DNA of 64,000 nucleotides from Desarmillaria ectypa (Eukaryota; Basidiomycota; Agaricomycetes; Agaricales; Physalacriaceae), in NCBI GenBank assembly GCA_030407005.1, contig JAUDYN010000009.1:2046001-2110000 (forward strand), read 5' to 3'. The notes below the pieces were generated by a model. That model was given only the letters and a program-made list of their open reading frames with translations. It was not told where the DNA came from and did not search any database. Position numbers and translations under genes: made by a program. Shown piece by piece: positions 36,804-52,293 of the stretch. Numbering within the stretch: the first letter of the stretch is position 1; every line of letters begins with the position of its first letter.

Positions 36804-38065
36804 CTAACTGTTCATATCACTAACACACTCCCACACGCCCTTCAAGTTCTCCTTCCAAAGAGTGACCTTACCATCGCCGCAACTCACGGCCAAGAGGTTT
36901 CCTGCCAAACTCCATGACACGCGCCAAACAACGTCAGGGAATTTCCCAGCTGGGGCCGTGGGTGTGGTCGTCGAGGTGGAAGGGTCAAGCGCAGTCTTTA
37001 CCCAAGGCGCTGTTGGCGAATCCTTCGTCCATATCAACACTGTCCTATCCTGAGAAGCAGAAGCGATGTAGCTCCTGGGAAGACCGATATTTGGTGCCCA
37101 CGCAACATCCCGGACCCAGTCAGTGTGTCCCTCGAGTGTCTCTTCCTCAACCCAAGTCTTGCTATCTTCGCGGTATCCCCAGATTTTGACGAGATTGTCA
37201 CAGCCGGCACTAGCGAAGCGCTTGATGGACTGGTGGAGGTGTGCACTTGGCTGTCCTGGCATTGATTGCGGTTGAGGAGTGATGAGAGAGCCAGGTTGGG
37301 CGGCTGGGGCCCAGGAGACGGCGTTGCATCCAATGGCATGACCATCGAATCTGTCAGCGTCGCATATGCCGTCATCTACAACGATAATGAGTATACAATT
37401 TTTATTCTGTATTGAACGAGCGTACTTTTGAACGCCAGGACAGATATTGTCCCGTCAGATGAGGCACAGGCCAAGATCGCTCCAAGTTCATGAGGTGCCC
37501 AGGAAACAGAGTTTACTGAGAGCAACGTGAATTTTAAAAATTAAGATAGTCAAGAAGAACATACCAGATGCAGTGTGCAACGTATGCTCTGCGATTTTCG
37601 TCCAACCGCTAGCTGCCTGCCCTGGCTGTTCCTTCCAAACGAACACCTTTCCGTCATACGAACACGACGCCAAGACGCTACCAAACTTTGGGTGGGCCCA
37701 TGCGACCTGCCAAACAGGCCCAGTGTGTCTAGAAAGCCTCCGTCAGCTACTTATATCCTAAGGATGTGACCTTGCGCACCCTCTTAGTGTATGGCCCGTT
37801 CGTTGGGTCTCGCCATTGACAACATCAAAAACTTTGACCATGCGATCCGAGGAGCATGTAGCCAGACGCTTGCCGTAGTAGTCCAACTGGGCATCGTGCT
37901 ATTCGCGGTGAACATTGAGCCGTCAATTCTTTCAGCATTTCGCGGTCGACACCCACAATCATATCCTCATGGGCCGTCTCTATCGGGACTGGGTCCGTTA
38001 CTGTCGTGGGTGGCTTGGATGCATTAACGACGCGGCTACAGGTAAGGAAGGAAGGTTCTCACCAT
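36804..38065 (-). CDS. SEC13: Sec13, WD40 subunit of the COPII coat and nuclear pore
   Basis: The start is ATG at 38065-38063, followed at once by a 56-nt intron (GTGAGA..CCAAG) to '[19 protein letters not shown]'. Later exons give the Sec13 hallmark '[19 protein letters not shown]', '[17 protein letters not shown]', '[15 protein letters not shown]', '[13 protein letters not shown]', '[10 protein letters not shown]', '[17 protein letters not shown]', '[13 protein letters not shown]' and '[19 protein letters not shown]'. It ends at the TAG at 36804-36806. Six WD blades are present, as expected; in the family the seventh is donated by Sec31 or Nup145C. The protein drives vesicle budding from the endoplasmic reticulum and is part of the Y-complex of the nuclear pore. 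No blade is missing. Confidence 0.92.
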
Positions 38066-38288
38066 GGTGGTAGATGAATAGACGTGTCCCAGAAAGCGTT
38101 ACAAAAGCAACAGTCACCGCCGTCACAACGTCTTATATAATAATCCTAAAATGGATGTCTGGATCGGCACGGGCCCAGACTTCCACATTCAGCCCTTCCC
38201 CGGATCGCGCCTAAAATTTTGTACCTTCATTGCCGACTACGACAGTGACGACGGCGACGACGATTTCCGGCGGTGTCAGTTCGCTCTT
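38066..38288. promoter_or_regulatory. Divergent promoter shared by Sec13 and mitochondrial EF-G
   Basis: Only 223 bp separate the two start codons, transcribed outward. A TATATAATA motif lies at about 38131-38142. Both are housekeeping genes, which fits a shared nucleosome-depleted region. The plus-strand frame extending upstream to 38151 is probably not translated, because a good presequence starts at 38289. Confidence 0.5.
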
Positions 38289-41081
<2,793 letters not shown>

Positions 41082-41965
41082 ATGCTCGAGCTTATTTAGA
41101 GTACTAACGGTGTTTTACTAGCCTAATTTATATAATTCGCGGATCCCCCTCTCAGCGTTTGTTCAAAGAATTTTATTGGGCGCTCGACTGATCATACATG
41201 GATAGGTTCTAGATTAACAATCAGAAGGAATCGGCCGAACATAGCACGACTTTCCAGACGCCGTCAAGAATAACTAACATGCGAGTAAATCAGTATTTAT
41301 GTTGTACCGAGGTCCGAGGATAACAACGGTACGCTCCTCAGTCTCCACTCGAGCGACCGTGAAACAGTTCTGAAAGGGTGCAAAGGGAAATATGTACGAC
41401 GCAAAAACAGGACATATAGAAGTATTTGTTCTCGGAAACTATCATGTATGTATTCGCACGTTGTAGAAGAAGAAAAGAAAACCGCTTAGTAGCGACTCTC
41501 AGATCCATCAACGCCTTTGTTTCGTTTCTGTTGACTTTCTAGCATCTAGCTCGTAGGTCCTGTCTTGTTCTGCCGGCTCGGCGTGGAGCGGTCCATCACG
41601 CGTATCCTCGGCAATGATGATTGTCTTGCCGACATCCTGCAATGTTCACACACGTCTAAACCAAAACCGTTCAAACGTTCATTGTCCAAGTCGCCTTCCG
41701 AGCCTTCTGAAGTAGCACACCACCTTCGTAGCTATGCAATAGACGTGTACAACGGTTGGCATATCCGATTTCTACTCCTCCACGCGTAGATCCCCCCTCT
41801 TCCGCCTTCCTGTCTTAAACAGAGAACACATCCTTTCTCGCGCGCACTGCCCAAAAGCCAAAGACAATGTCGACCCTACAACTATGGCCGTCAAATTACA
41901 TCCTTCTGTAGCTCAGGCTGACGTCAAAATATCCCTCAAATAGCTCAACAATTGAATATTGAGCC
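41082..41965. other. Intergenic, convergent 3' flanks
   Basis: Two convergent genes end here. The short plus-strand frame at 41565-41789 has no motif. Nothing else was seen. Confidence 0.45.
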
Positions 41966-42801
41966 TTAACCCTTGGTCTGCACCCAGCACCGATGCATAA
42001 GGAATTTGCGTAAACAACGGCTAGCGCTAGGGTTTCTCCCTGCCAATTTCAAGTCAGCCATGAGGCCCGGAGCGTTGCTGCGGACGGCATCGTCGTCGCT
42101 CTTGGGAAAGAAATTGAGCTCCTCGCCTATATATCCGATGGTATCCACCGCTCGGATGTACTTCAAGCGCATGGGAAACGGGGGTATATCCATGTCTTCG
42201 ATACAAAACGCTGGGTCCTTCTCGGCACCATCTTTATCAAAATAAGGCGCCTTGGGAATCGCGACCTGAGCACTAAACTCGGATTTCATTTCTCCTGGTG
42301 TTCCAAGACAGCGTTATAGAGCGCTTCGTAATTCGTTTCTCCACTTGCGAAACGACGAAGGTAGTCGAGGGGCATGTTGTACAAATCGAGCTTGCCGGCA
42401 AAGTCGGGTTTTTTCTCGGCAACCTGGTGATGGGATGTTAGACAGTGGACACGCACGCTTTGGAGAGACGACATATAAAACGAACGTTGGCATAGCCTGA
42501 GCTGTTGTTGTCTGATCATGAAACGATGTGAATTACGAGTGATTTGATCGTCACTGTGAAAGAAAGTTACCTTTTTATCGGTCTTGACGCGTTTTGTCGA
42601 AGTCTCGGTTTCCAACTCCTCAGAAGACGCGTCAAATTCGACGTCGGAAGCTCTGGAACGCTTTGCAGGAGCTTTCTTTGGCGCCAGCCTTTTAGCCTTG
42701 GTTGCCGCGTTTTTTTCTTTCTTTATTGCAGCTTTTTGCTGAGGAGGCTGTTGAGTAAGTAGACGTTGGACAGAGAATGGTAAGATACATACTGGTGGCA
42801 T
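41966..42801 (-). CDS. Unrecognised lysine-rich nuclear-looking protein, family C
   Basis: The ATG at 42801 starts a 9-base first exon (MPP), then a GTATGT..CAACAG intron. Exon 2 is strongly basic ('KAKRLAPKKAPAKRSRASD'), then acidic and then 'STKRVKTDKK', suggesting nuclear localisation. Further exons carry 'TTTAQAMPTF', then 'VAEKKPDFAGKLDLYNMPLD' and 'YLRRFASGETNYEALYNAVL'. The C-terminus has 'IGEELNFFPKSDDD', 'SNAPGLMADLKL' and 'FLMHRCWVQTKG'. The last blocks align with the broken gene at 58.5-59.4 kb, so this is a dispersed family. I do not recognise the function. Splice sites are good and no stop interrupts the model. Confidence 0.7.
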
Positions 42802-43540
42802 GATGGCCGTCTGTTATACGACAAAGTGAACCGAGGGTGAGTGTGCGAGGGTCAAATGGGATCTAAAGGGAAAGAGTAAGATGTGATTATATCCAGGATC
42901 GAGCTGGTTAAAAGGTGTGGCTTTTGCGCTTTGGCAGGGTGCGAGAATCTTTGGGGGCCTCATACCTGTTACCGTAGCTTTGTTGAAGACCCCGTGAACA
43001 AAGGCTTCGTGGCGGCAGGCCCTATCATCTGTTTTGTGTCCCCACAATTCGTCACTAGTCATTAATGGAATGATAAATTTGTTGTTGTCTTAATCGTGGC
43101 AGAAATTGGCGGAATATACAACGACAGGACGCGCTTTTTCAAGCTGAACAGCTTTTTCAATTTTCATCGTCATTGCATTGCATGCAACTTGACAAGTGTA
43201 ACTGGTTTCGGTAAACGCCGATCGGCGTTACGGTTGCTTACGATCAACTTGACATTTCTCGCGCAGTATTGGGCCTCTCTATTTTTTTTGGTGGAGTACG
43301 GCAATAACCTATTAACAAAGTTGACTTACTATTGGAGAAATTGGGCCCTCCATTTCATCCTCCGCCTCTCATGCTTTCCCCTTCAAACAGAGTTGCTCGA
43401 AGGCATAAGACGACCTTTTTTGTTAACGCGAACAAGACAACCCTCGAGTTGCAGTTGTCAAGATTAAGATATCAATGGGTGTCCTTCTACTATATTTAAT
43501 CAGCTTCTCTGACAGATGAATTCAAGGCACGGGACCCAAC
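42802..43540. other. Intergenic; promoter side of the family C gene
   Basis: No gene was recognised. Short frames on both strands lack motifs. The segment contains the 5' flank of the minus-strand gene ending at 42801. Confidence 0.4.
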
Positions 43541-44205
43541 ATGAAGAATGGAAACCGATGCGACATCTGCGGCTTCCCCAATGGCGAAAAGGAGAACTCG
43601 ACGGGTTGTGCGGGTATGCTGCTGTCGCTGTGTTCGGGTCAGTCTTCCGCCGGCCAGGACGTTGATCCCTTGATCATATATCAGATACAGGACGACATTG
43701 ATGCATTAGAAAGCGACATCAATCTACTAGATGAGCAGATCGCTGGTCTCGAGCGCAGCTGACAGAATGCTGGAAAGGCGCTCGCACAACGCAAATCATT
43801 CTTGCGCCAGTCTGGTGTTTCATTCCAGACGTCCTCTTGAAGATTTTTTCGATGTTCCCTGTTGATACCCTCCGCATAGACAAAGTTCCGTGGGTATTGG
43901 CCCATGTCTGTATCTGGTGGGGTACTCTGCCATATTCCTCTCTGACACTCTGGTCGACCATTCGCGCGGATTCCTCTTACAAATTCTCCAATCATGATAT
44001 GGTCCGCCGGTGCCTTTTGCTCTCCCGCGACTGCCCACTGGACACCGTCCTTCAGTATGTTGGGAGCTACAAATTCCCATCGTTGATTATTCCGAACTCA
44101 GTGACACTCTATAATCAGAAGGGATTGGTTTATATTGTCGAGAGTTACAAGTCGCTAGACTACCTTGACCTTTGCTATAATCCGCATAGCTATGTCGAGC
44201 GTTGA
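43541..44205 (+). pseudogene. Broken F-box protein gene
   Basis: The frame starts 'MKNGNRCDICGFPNGEKE' and continues with a coiled segment ('IDALESDINLLDEQIAGLER') to a TGA at 43760 that could come from CGA. It runs on as 'ALAQRKSFLRQSGVSFQ', then shifts frame near 43825 to 'PDVLLKIFSMFPVDTLRI', an F-box core. 'PWVLAHVCIWWGTLPYSSL' and 'LWSTIRAD' follow, the usual continuation in the expanded basidiomycete F-box family. Leucine-rich repeats that should follow are short or absent. One nonsense change and one frameshift make it a pseudogene. Confidence 0.6.
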
Positions 44206-46264
44206 AACCACACCAACGATACATTCGGTTCTTCGTTCGCTACGATGGAGATGCTATTGTCCCTCTAGCTTCTATTACCATGTAGTGCGGTGGATAAATC
44301 CGGCTCAGGCTTGATCTTACGCGATCCAAAGTATCATGAAATGGCGGTACACCGCATACAGGAGCAGGTTAGCTAGCCCTTTCTGGACCTCACAGTTAGA
44401 TGGTGCATTCCCTCAGCAATGGGATTAACGAGGAGAAAATATGACAGGTACTACTTGCTTGACAGCCATAGTAATACCGATAAACGACCATAGTTTGTGA
44501 GGAATAAGGCTCCAGTGAATGTCGGACATTTGTGGCCAACTACTAGTAGCAGTGTTGCGTTCAACACATTTATCGAGTTTGGCTTTGACATTCTGCAGAA
44601 ACAAAGCAGTCTTAGAAAGAGATTGTAGCTCAAAGACGCAGAGTGAATTAACAACACTACTAGATGCTGTACACTGACAGGCCCATTTCGCCTTGTCCAG
44701 ACGCAATATCCCATGAGTTATGTTTCTCACCGAGCGCAGGTCAATGATGAAAACAGAGCCGAAAATACGTTACAAATTGAGGCGTCCATTAGTTTCTACA
44801 TTCCTATTTGAGTTTGGGATGACTGAATTCCAGTCGAGCCCTTCTGGCGCATCCCTCTTCTGCTCGTTAGAATCACCGAGCGGACTGTCATACTATGTTG
44901 GCTAGTTACTACGATACCGTCAATAAACATGAGTAAAAGTAAACCGGGATACTTTATCGTAGAAGTCCATATGATATGACCGTCCGTCGACCGCTGATAT
45001 ACTTACACTGAAACGTATTCATTCAGCGTGGCATTCTAAAAAAAGACGGTAACGCTGAATTTTTTCGCCGCTCATTTTGAACCTATCCACCTTCAACAAA
45101 ACTTCAAACTGTACACCATCGAGAGCATCACGACTAAGATAAAAGTTCATGAATATTCGTCGAGCTTGAGTTGAGCACCAATGTGATTGGAAACCTAGAA
45201 TCAGGCTTCCTGGCCCTCATGATCGTGCCATTGAATAGAAAGGAACGTCGTTTGGACTGCAACAGATTCTGTTGCGACGATTTTCATTCCGCCTTGACTC
45301 CAAATGTACTCATGAACGAGTCCAGACAGGCAGGCATTGGTCCGAGTCCGAGTCCGAGAAACGGCTGAGTTATGCATCAGAGCTTCGGAAGACTATTTAG
45401 GAGTGTTGTAGAACGAATAACGAGCCGAAACCTGCCGTTCAAGCTCCCGAAAGGGGGTTTGCCATTCTAATACACTGTAGCAACGTTGCAGCGGGTATTA
45501 TTGGAAAGCCTCTCGTTGGGTAACGAAGGCCGCGCGTGTGAGTGCCATTCAACATTTTCACCTTGGCGACTCTGTGTACAGCGTGCACTTGTGAAATGGC
45601 TGCAGCATTCTTTGTCGAGTCCTGATTGTTTTGGTAGTTGCTTGAAATGATTCGTATCCCTTTTTCAGCTATTTTTCAGTTGCGACGGCTACCGGGCCGA
45701 GCGCCCGCTCAACGCCGAACAACCATCTCGGATTGCTCTTTCTTGATCTCAAGCTAATTTAGTGGACACTTTCTGTAATCTTGAGCTCTGTAGCCAAAGT
45801 TCATCACAACATGAACCAAGAGTTCTGAGTAGCGGTTTACTTCTAGTTCGCGATGCAGAAGCAACGCCGCAGAATTCCAAGTTGGCTAGCTTTCGACGGC
45901 GACTTTCTTTGCAGCGCCAGGTGATTGTCAGCATCTTTTCTTGCTCTTTGAAACCCCAATACATATGGTCTGTTTCTATGAGGACTTCAATTGAGTTCAG
46001 TACCGTATGCTGTCTTGCTTTCCCTTCGTTTGGTACAGCTTTGGGTAACTATTTGTGCAAGGACTCACAGTACGACGTTTAGGACTTGTTTCGTTGGGAC
46101 ATTCGAGAGATACGTAACGTTCTCATACGAACCCAAGTTCTACAGAAATAAAACGTCTGAATGGTGCGCTATCTCGCCTGATGAACGTTCCTGGAAGCGA
46201 CCAGAACTGTGGAATTATCACGGGGGCGACAACTGGACGCAAGTGACTTGTCGATTGCGGGGGA
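44206..46264. other. Intergenic, nothing recognised
   Basis: About 2 kb with scattered short frames on both strands and no motif. A triplicated CCGAGT run lies near 45340. It may hold decayed continuation of the F-box pseudogene on the left and the transporter promoter on the right. Confidence 0.4.
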
Positions 46265-46271
46265 GTATAAA
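46265..46271 (+). promoter_or_regulatory. TATA box of the MFS transporter gene
   Basis: TATAAAA lies 37-43 bases upstream of the chosen ATG at 46308. The earlier ATG at 46271 overlaps this element and would not be in the mRNA. Confidence 0.5.
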
Positions 46272-46307
46272 ATGAGGGTCAAGCACTACTTCATTCAGCA
46301 GCTCGAG

Positions 46308-48899
46308 ATGGCTTCAAATACCAACACTACCTTGGTAGAATCCATACCTGAAGTGATTGACGGCGACAAGCAGAAAAAGTCATTCCTTCAGCGTCTGTCG
46401 CCCTCGACATTTTCTGCAGAGAGACGTCTCTTGCTAAAGATCGATGCGTCGGTCCTCATATTTGCGTCGGTCCGTCGTTTCCTCCATGCTCGTAGAAGAT
46501 TCTGACGCTCTCGAAGCTGGGATATTTCATCAAAAATTTGGATCAGGTGAGAGTATAGCATGTCCTTTCAGGGCAATGTTCTCTCATCAACTCTTTATGC
46601 AGAGCAATATATCCAGTGCAGTAAGCTATGGGCTTCGCATAGGGACCTCCTATCGATACTGAGTCTTGAACATTCTTGCAGTACTTTGCTGGAATGCGTG
46701 AAGACCTGTAAGTCAATTCTCTCCTTTGGCCGTTTCATCTTGCATAATGTAATTCAGATCAATGTATGGCAACCAACTGGTCCACATATCTTCCTGCTGG
46801 GCCGCTGGGTAGTACAGTTCAAAATTAGCTTTATAATCTAGCTGATTCTGTCGGCGTTGGCAGATATGTTATCGGACAAGTGCCGTCGAACTTACTTCTC
46901 ACGAGGGTCTCTCCTCGCTACGTTATTCCTGTTGTCTGTCTTCCTTCTCTCATCCACTACGTATCCCTATAATGTTTCTGATCAGCTTGAGCTCGCATGG
47001 GGACTAGCTACCCTAGGAACTTCTGCAGTGAAGAACGTGAACCAACTCTTTGCCATCAGATTTCTAGGTTCGTTATAATCAACTCTTTCTTGTGCTCACT
47101 CTCACATTGGTGACAGTCGGTCTGTTTGAGAGCGGATTCTATCCCGGGTATGGTTTTGTGGATTCGAATGCGTTGCCACTAATCTCTCTATCAGCATGCA
47201 CTTCATTCTCGGCTCATGGTAGGATTTTCCGTATGTATCGAGGATATTAGAGCTCTGACTTGCAATTGCTTAGGTATACTCCCCGTGAACTTGCCAAGCG
47301 AGCGGTTGCTTTTGGCATTGCCGGTACCTTTGGATCGGTGTCTTCAAGTTTTCTGCAAACTGCCACCTACAAGACTCTGAACGGAGTACATGGACTGGCT
47401 GGCTGGCGGTAAGCTGTCGGATCAATTACCTTTCTCTCTATTCTTACATGTGTGTTCGCAGATGGCTGATGATTGTAGATGCCGCCATGTACGTTTGTCT
47501 TTGCTGATGCAAGCCAGGAAAGTATTTAAACGGAATGAAGCACGTTCCCTGTTGCGCTTCTCGGATTCTTTTGCCTTCCAGATCTTCCTTACAATGCGAA
47601 ACCTACTATCGTCCTCAATCAGGACGTATGTCTCTATTTAGATCTAGGTTTTTCCTGATCAAAGTTTCTTATTCAATCATCCTAGGACATAGCTTTGGCG
47701 CGGGACAGACTGAGAGCTATAGGACGCAAGGAGACCGAACCGTGGTCACGAGAGAAAGTTTGTAGCTACCGACAGTGCTCTGATAACCATACTGACAAGT
47801 AAATGGCAGCTACGCCGTATCTTCAGCTCCTGGTATATCTGGATCTTACCCATTGAATACGTTCTATGTCTCAACGGGGGTATTCAATCACCCATGCAAT
47901 ATTGGATGAAGAGCTTCAACATGACTCCTCCACAGGTTCCTGGGAGGAGCTTCAGCGTCACCCAAATCCAGCTACGTACGTCGATCTTAATCTACACCTG
48001 ATTGTTACTAATAATTAACTGCCTACCTTCCTCATCTAGTCCCACTTCCCGGAACCGCAATCAGCATCATTTGCGCCTTTATATTTGCTTGCATAAGTGA
48101 CGGACCCTTGAAGGGTATGTAGGTTCCAGATTCTTGGTGCCCCTTTGACTTTCTGGACAGGGCGCAGATACCTGATTGTTTATTATAGCGCCATGATACA
48201 CCTCGTTTTGAATACCGTTTGGCTTTCCATGCCATTATACAAGAATATCCCCACTCATTTCGCCTATTTCTATCTGACGGCAATCAGCGTAGGTAGTTCC
48301 CTCCTGCCTGTCAGGACATCTAACAAGAGTAACTCAGGGACCTGCTGGTACACTGATCCTGAACTGGATCAACGAGATCACTCAGGGAGATGTGAGAGAT
48401 TTTCGGAGCGGTGGATAGTGTCACTCACCTTGTTTCAGACCGAGCTCCGAGCGCTTTGTGTAGCACTCGCAAACGATCTCGCATACGTGGTTCAAGCAAT
48501 TGCGCCCAACTTCGTCTGGAAAACCGTTGACTTTCCTCGGGCACGAAAGGGCTATCATTATTCTATCAGTATGTCCTAGCACCATGACGATTGTGCGCCG
48601 GATTCTAACGCTTCGCACCCCCAGTTTTTCAGTTCCTTTTGAGTAAGTCCGTTCATTACCATAGAAGGATTCGAAGTCTTATGTTTGTCCCCCACGAAGT
48701 CATTTGGACGACTCTTATACTGTTTCTTCTTCGGCTGGACAAAAGGAAGCGTGGTTGCCGTCTCAAACAGAATCTCGAGGCTGGGCGGGACGCCTTAGAC
48801 TCTGATATTTCATTGACTAACTTAGCCTCTCATGAAAGCCACAGTCATGTAATGCCCTGCAGGGTGAAAAAGAATTGTCATGATCAAAAGGCTTGCTGA
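46308..48899 (+). CDS. MFS transporter, anion:cation symporter family (pantothenate/allantoate permease type)
   Basis: About a dozen exons with introns near 50 nt. The N-terminus is cytoplasmic and charged, then come 'LLLKIDASVLIFAS' and 'LGYFIKNLDQ', 'YFAGMREDL' and 'MYGNQLVHISSCWAAG'. These join to 'YVIGQVPSNLLLTRVSPRYV', then 'ELAWGLATLGTSAVKNVNQL', 'GLFESGFYPG' and 'GSWYTPRELAKRAVAFGIAG'. The second half has 'TFPVALLGFFCLPDLPYN', 'YVLCLNGGIQSPMQYWMK', 'LPGTAISIICAFIFACISDG' and 'FVWKTVDFPRARKGY'. This is the arrangement of the Dal5/Fen2/Liz1 family, proton-coupled plasma-membrane importers of pantothenate, allantoate and related anions. Substrate cannot be fixed; wording is closest to Liz1/Fen2 as I recall it. 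Apparent stops in simple translations fall inside introns. Confidence 0.82.
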
Positions 48900-49753
48900 A
48901 GAGAGGATCTGTTTTCTTTCAGGTTTACGGTTCAAAAGGTGACACATAGTAGACCATGTGGCCGTAATCCTAACTGCTTGTTTTGTTTGCTTGTACATGT
49001 TACAATTGTGTATTTACCATGAATCAATCATCAAGTTTTGATACCTCCCTTCTGGACTTGGTCGACGAATCGAGGAATGGTTTCTCAGCAAGCAAGCTGA
49101 GCTTTGGATCACGTACCCCGCTTCACAAATGCCAAATCGGTGACCCTCACTTACGTTGACATCTTGCTTATTTGACGGTCCTTCTATGCAATGAAGCTGG
49201 CGAAATAGAAATGCGGGACTTGCAAGCATCTCACTTTGATAAAACTGTATAGACGAGGTGGGAGCACGGACGTCTTAAAAAACTAATGATTATCTTCGAA
49301 TCCTCTTACCCGCCATTCCCGTCAATAGATGCACGCGGAGAAATACCTCTCTGCCCCACAGAATGCATCGCCAACTCGGTGATATGCGTCGGCTTTGAGC
49401 AGAAGGGCTTGATGTTACCGTTTAGTGCAATCCCCATAACACTTATGCGCATGTCGGTCGACCGGAGGAAACTGCAGGATTGGGGCGTGAACGGACCAGA
49501 TGCTGAAAGAGGAGACGTCGAACCTGCGGTGTGATACTACTTCCTCAGGCTCAAATTGGGCTTACATCCCTAGTAAGGAGCGGTCAGCAAAGTTTTATCT
49601 AAGCTGTTGTATTTTGAATATTTTGTGTGTGTAACAGTACAATGTGTGGTATCGTATCGATTACATGAACTGTCCGGACGGGTCTAACAAATCAAGTGGG
49701 ATGCACTGGTCAATTCCGATTATGAATAAACGTTAATATTAAAACTGTCTGAG
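48900..49753. other. Intergenic, convergent 3' flanks
   Basis: The transporter and chitin deacetylase converge here. Short frames at 49014-49229 (minus) and 49286-49534 (plus) have no motifs. Confidence 0.4.
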
Positions 49754-51676
49754 CTAAAACGCTCCTATCGCCAAATATCCAAGAGCGGCCAAGGCCGCAC
49801 CAAACGAGGACACCATGTCGGGGGACACCGCCGATGCGCCATTCGTTTTTGCGGATGACTGACCAGCAGAGTTTGACCCCGACGCTGACACTGACGTCGA
49901 TGCTGACCCGCTTTTGCTCCCGCTGCTGGTGCCAGTGCTGGTGCTGGTACTGCTGGTACTGCTGGTGGTGCCGTTGCTGTCACTATTATCTGTGGTCGTT
50001 GTTTCTCCGGAAATGTCTAGAATGATGGTCAGTACGTGAATAGCACCACTGAGAAGTAGCCAACATTGTTCGAACGAAGGCATCGAATAGTTGGTTTCGA
50101 CGTATGGTTGGGTATTGTTTAACGCAACAGCGACAGGCACAATGTACTGTAATAAGGTAAAAAAAAAGATATGCCCACTGGAAGCGGTCGGGACAAACCT
50201 TAAACGCCGCCTTCAATTGAGGGTACCATTTCATTGCAGTAGCCATAGTGTAATTATTGAGCTCATGCGTCAGAATGATAGCTCCTTGCTGGAGGGTACC
50301 ATTAGTAAAGCGGCTCATATAAGTGGAAACGAACTTACAGTGCTAAAGACACCGTTATTGGCGTTGTCTACCAAACTTTGATAGTTCGCATCGACAGTCT
50401 CGGTGGTAACGTTGCCAGTCCCAGCTTTCCAGTCGTTAGAATCGAATTGCCAAATAATCGTTTGAAGACCGAGTGCATTGGCGATGGCTCTTATTCTATC
50501 ATCAACGTCACCGAATGGCGGCTATCACGTTACGGATCAGAATATGTTGGGCGGCCGTGTAGGAAATGTCGTACCCGCCAACATTTCGGTGTTATGCCAG
50601 TGACAAGTTTGATGGCTTGCATCTTTAACAATATTAGATTTAGCTTCCTTTCCGGAGTTCAGAAAACGTACAGCTATGAAAAAGTATGAACATTACTCCG
50701 AAAGAGCTACGATGAGACCACTTACAGTAATAGAGCTCAGCGAATGCATCCTCGCTTGAGAGTCCCGTCACTTCATCGCGTGAGTACAGCTGAATTGCAT
50801 CAAGACTGTAAGATGGACGTACTGTATCGATGCGACCAGGTATCTGCGATCAATCAGTAAAACTCAAAAGCCTAAACAATAAAGCTACTTACGAACACAG
50901 ACTTCATGTCCATCCGCGACCGCTCTTTGCGCCTCCAAGGGCCAATCCATGACATTGCTTCCGATATAGAACATACCTATAGCAGAGTGAGAGGCGGGAA
51001 TTCCGTGGATGACAATCACACGCACTAGCTTTTTGATCCTGCTCCGTCAGATAGTCGTAGAATGCATTGTGAGAGCAGTTCGGGCCATCGTCGAAACCGT
51101 ACGCTAGCGTATCAGGCTGTGATCGTCGGATTTAAATATAATCGAGCCTTCAATAGGTGGTTTACATACCTCTGGTATTACAAAAATGTCTGCAGGTAGT
51201 CCTTCAAGCTTGGGTTGCACACACTGATGGTAGGACCACCAGCAATCGGGATCCGCCGCTGTATAAGTGACGTTAGAGAAGTTTCCGGAAGGAGTGCCCT
51301 GTTCAAAGTTAGCAGCAACCAGATGGAAGTATAATGAGCGCTCGCCTTGACTGAAATGTTTGTCGGAATGCTACTAGAGATAGACTGCCATTTGGCTTGT
51401 GCGACCGTGTCACCAGATAGTATCGTAGCCACCTGCCATATTGGAGGGAACGAGCTGATATGCGACGCTGAAGGCGCGTAATAATACGGGGTACATTCTT
51501 CTGTCATATCTGAGGGTGAGAGATGACTTTAATTTTCATTTCGACGCAGGAGAAAAAGCATACTGGCCAGTAACCGCGGCCTCCGCCTCCTCACTGCTAC
51601 GGTCGGCCGCACGCGAGCCCTGAAAGAGAACGCCCAGTGAAAAAAGTGTTAAAAAAGAACGGAAAACGAGCGACAT
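49754..51676 (-). CDS. CDA: Chitin deacetylase, carbohydrate esterase family 4, GPI-type
   Basis: The start at 51676 gives a signal peptide ('VFRSFLTLFSLGVLFQGSRA'). Then come 'MTEECTPYYYAPSASHISSF' and 'DPDCWWSYHQCVQPK'. The NodB-type catalytic motifs follow: 'YGFDDGPNCSHNAFYDYL', 'GHEVCV|HTWSHRYMT' (split by an intron), 'CWR|PPFGDVDDRIRAIA', 'WQFDSNDWK' and 'IILTHELNN'. Metal-binding Asp and both His are kept. The C-terminus is serine/threonine-rich and ends in a hydrophobic GPI-attachment-like tail ('FGAALAALGYLAIGAF'). The enzyme converts cell-wall chitin to chitosan. The join of exon 1 to exon 2 (near 51510-51565) does not resolve cleanly in frame by eye; the rest is sound. Confidence 0.88.
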
Positions 51677-52293
51677 TGTAGGGAACGGATAAGGGCGTGA
51701 TGGAGGGGGGAGGGAAAGGCGAGGAACCCAGGAGCGCTGATTTTAGTTTAGGCCTGCTCAAACAGTCTTACCTAATATGAGTCTAATAATAGATATTAGA
51801 CATATCCGTTATCACTTTTAAAGACCCGGCCGAGAAGCCCGGAGAATCTCATTTTATCGGCGCATCAACGGTAACAACGCTGGCGTTCGAACGGTTCTCA
51901 CTGAGCACAAAGCTGCAGTTGGTACAATATCAGTACCGTAGGAGTTCGGCGCTGCTGTGCGGAATGTTTCAGCTTGCATGCCAAGCATGCAGTACGGACA
52001 CTTGACACCGACATTCAGGGGAATCTTTCGAATTCAGTACAGGGTTGGTACAAATCTACCTTTGATGAACATTGTCAGTGATAAATATCGATAGATATTG
52101 AAAGCTTCCTTTATTCTCACAAAAAATTCCTTGCTTCTTTCCAATATGACGGGATCAGCGCGCTTATCTCTTCGGTCGCTGCTCATTATAATATTCGTTA
52201 CGTTAACTTCTACCTATGCCCCGCGGATTTTAGATAAAACTATCACGTAGAAGGACTGCGCTCACATAGGTATACCATCGCGTTTTGCAATAG
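51677..52293. other. Intergenic between P450 3' end and chitin deacetylase promoter
   Basis: No gene was seen. A TATAATA motif occurs at about 52186 on the plus strand. The chitin deacetylase promoter lies just right of 51676. Confidence 0.4.

Noticed and set aside
37034..37375. Alternative minus-strand frame within Sec13
   Set aside because: It overlaps the WD40 exons in another frame and lacks WD repeats.
49754..50025. Alternative frames in the serine-rich tail of chitin deacetylase
   Set aside because: They are shadows of the repetitive serine/threonine codons; the real frame ends in a GPI-type tail.
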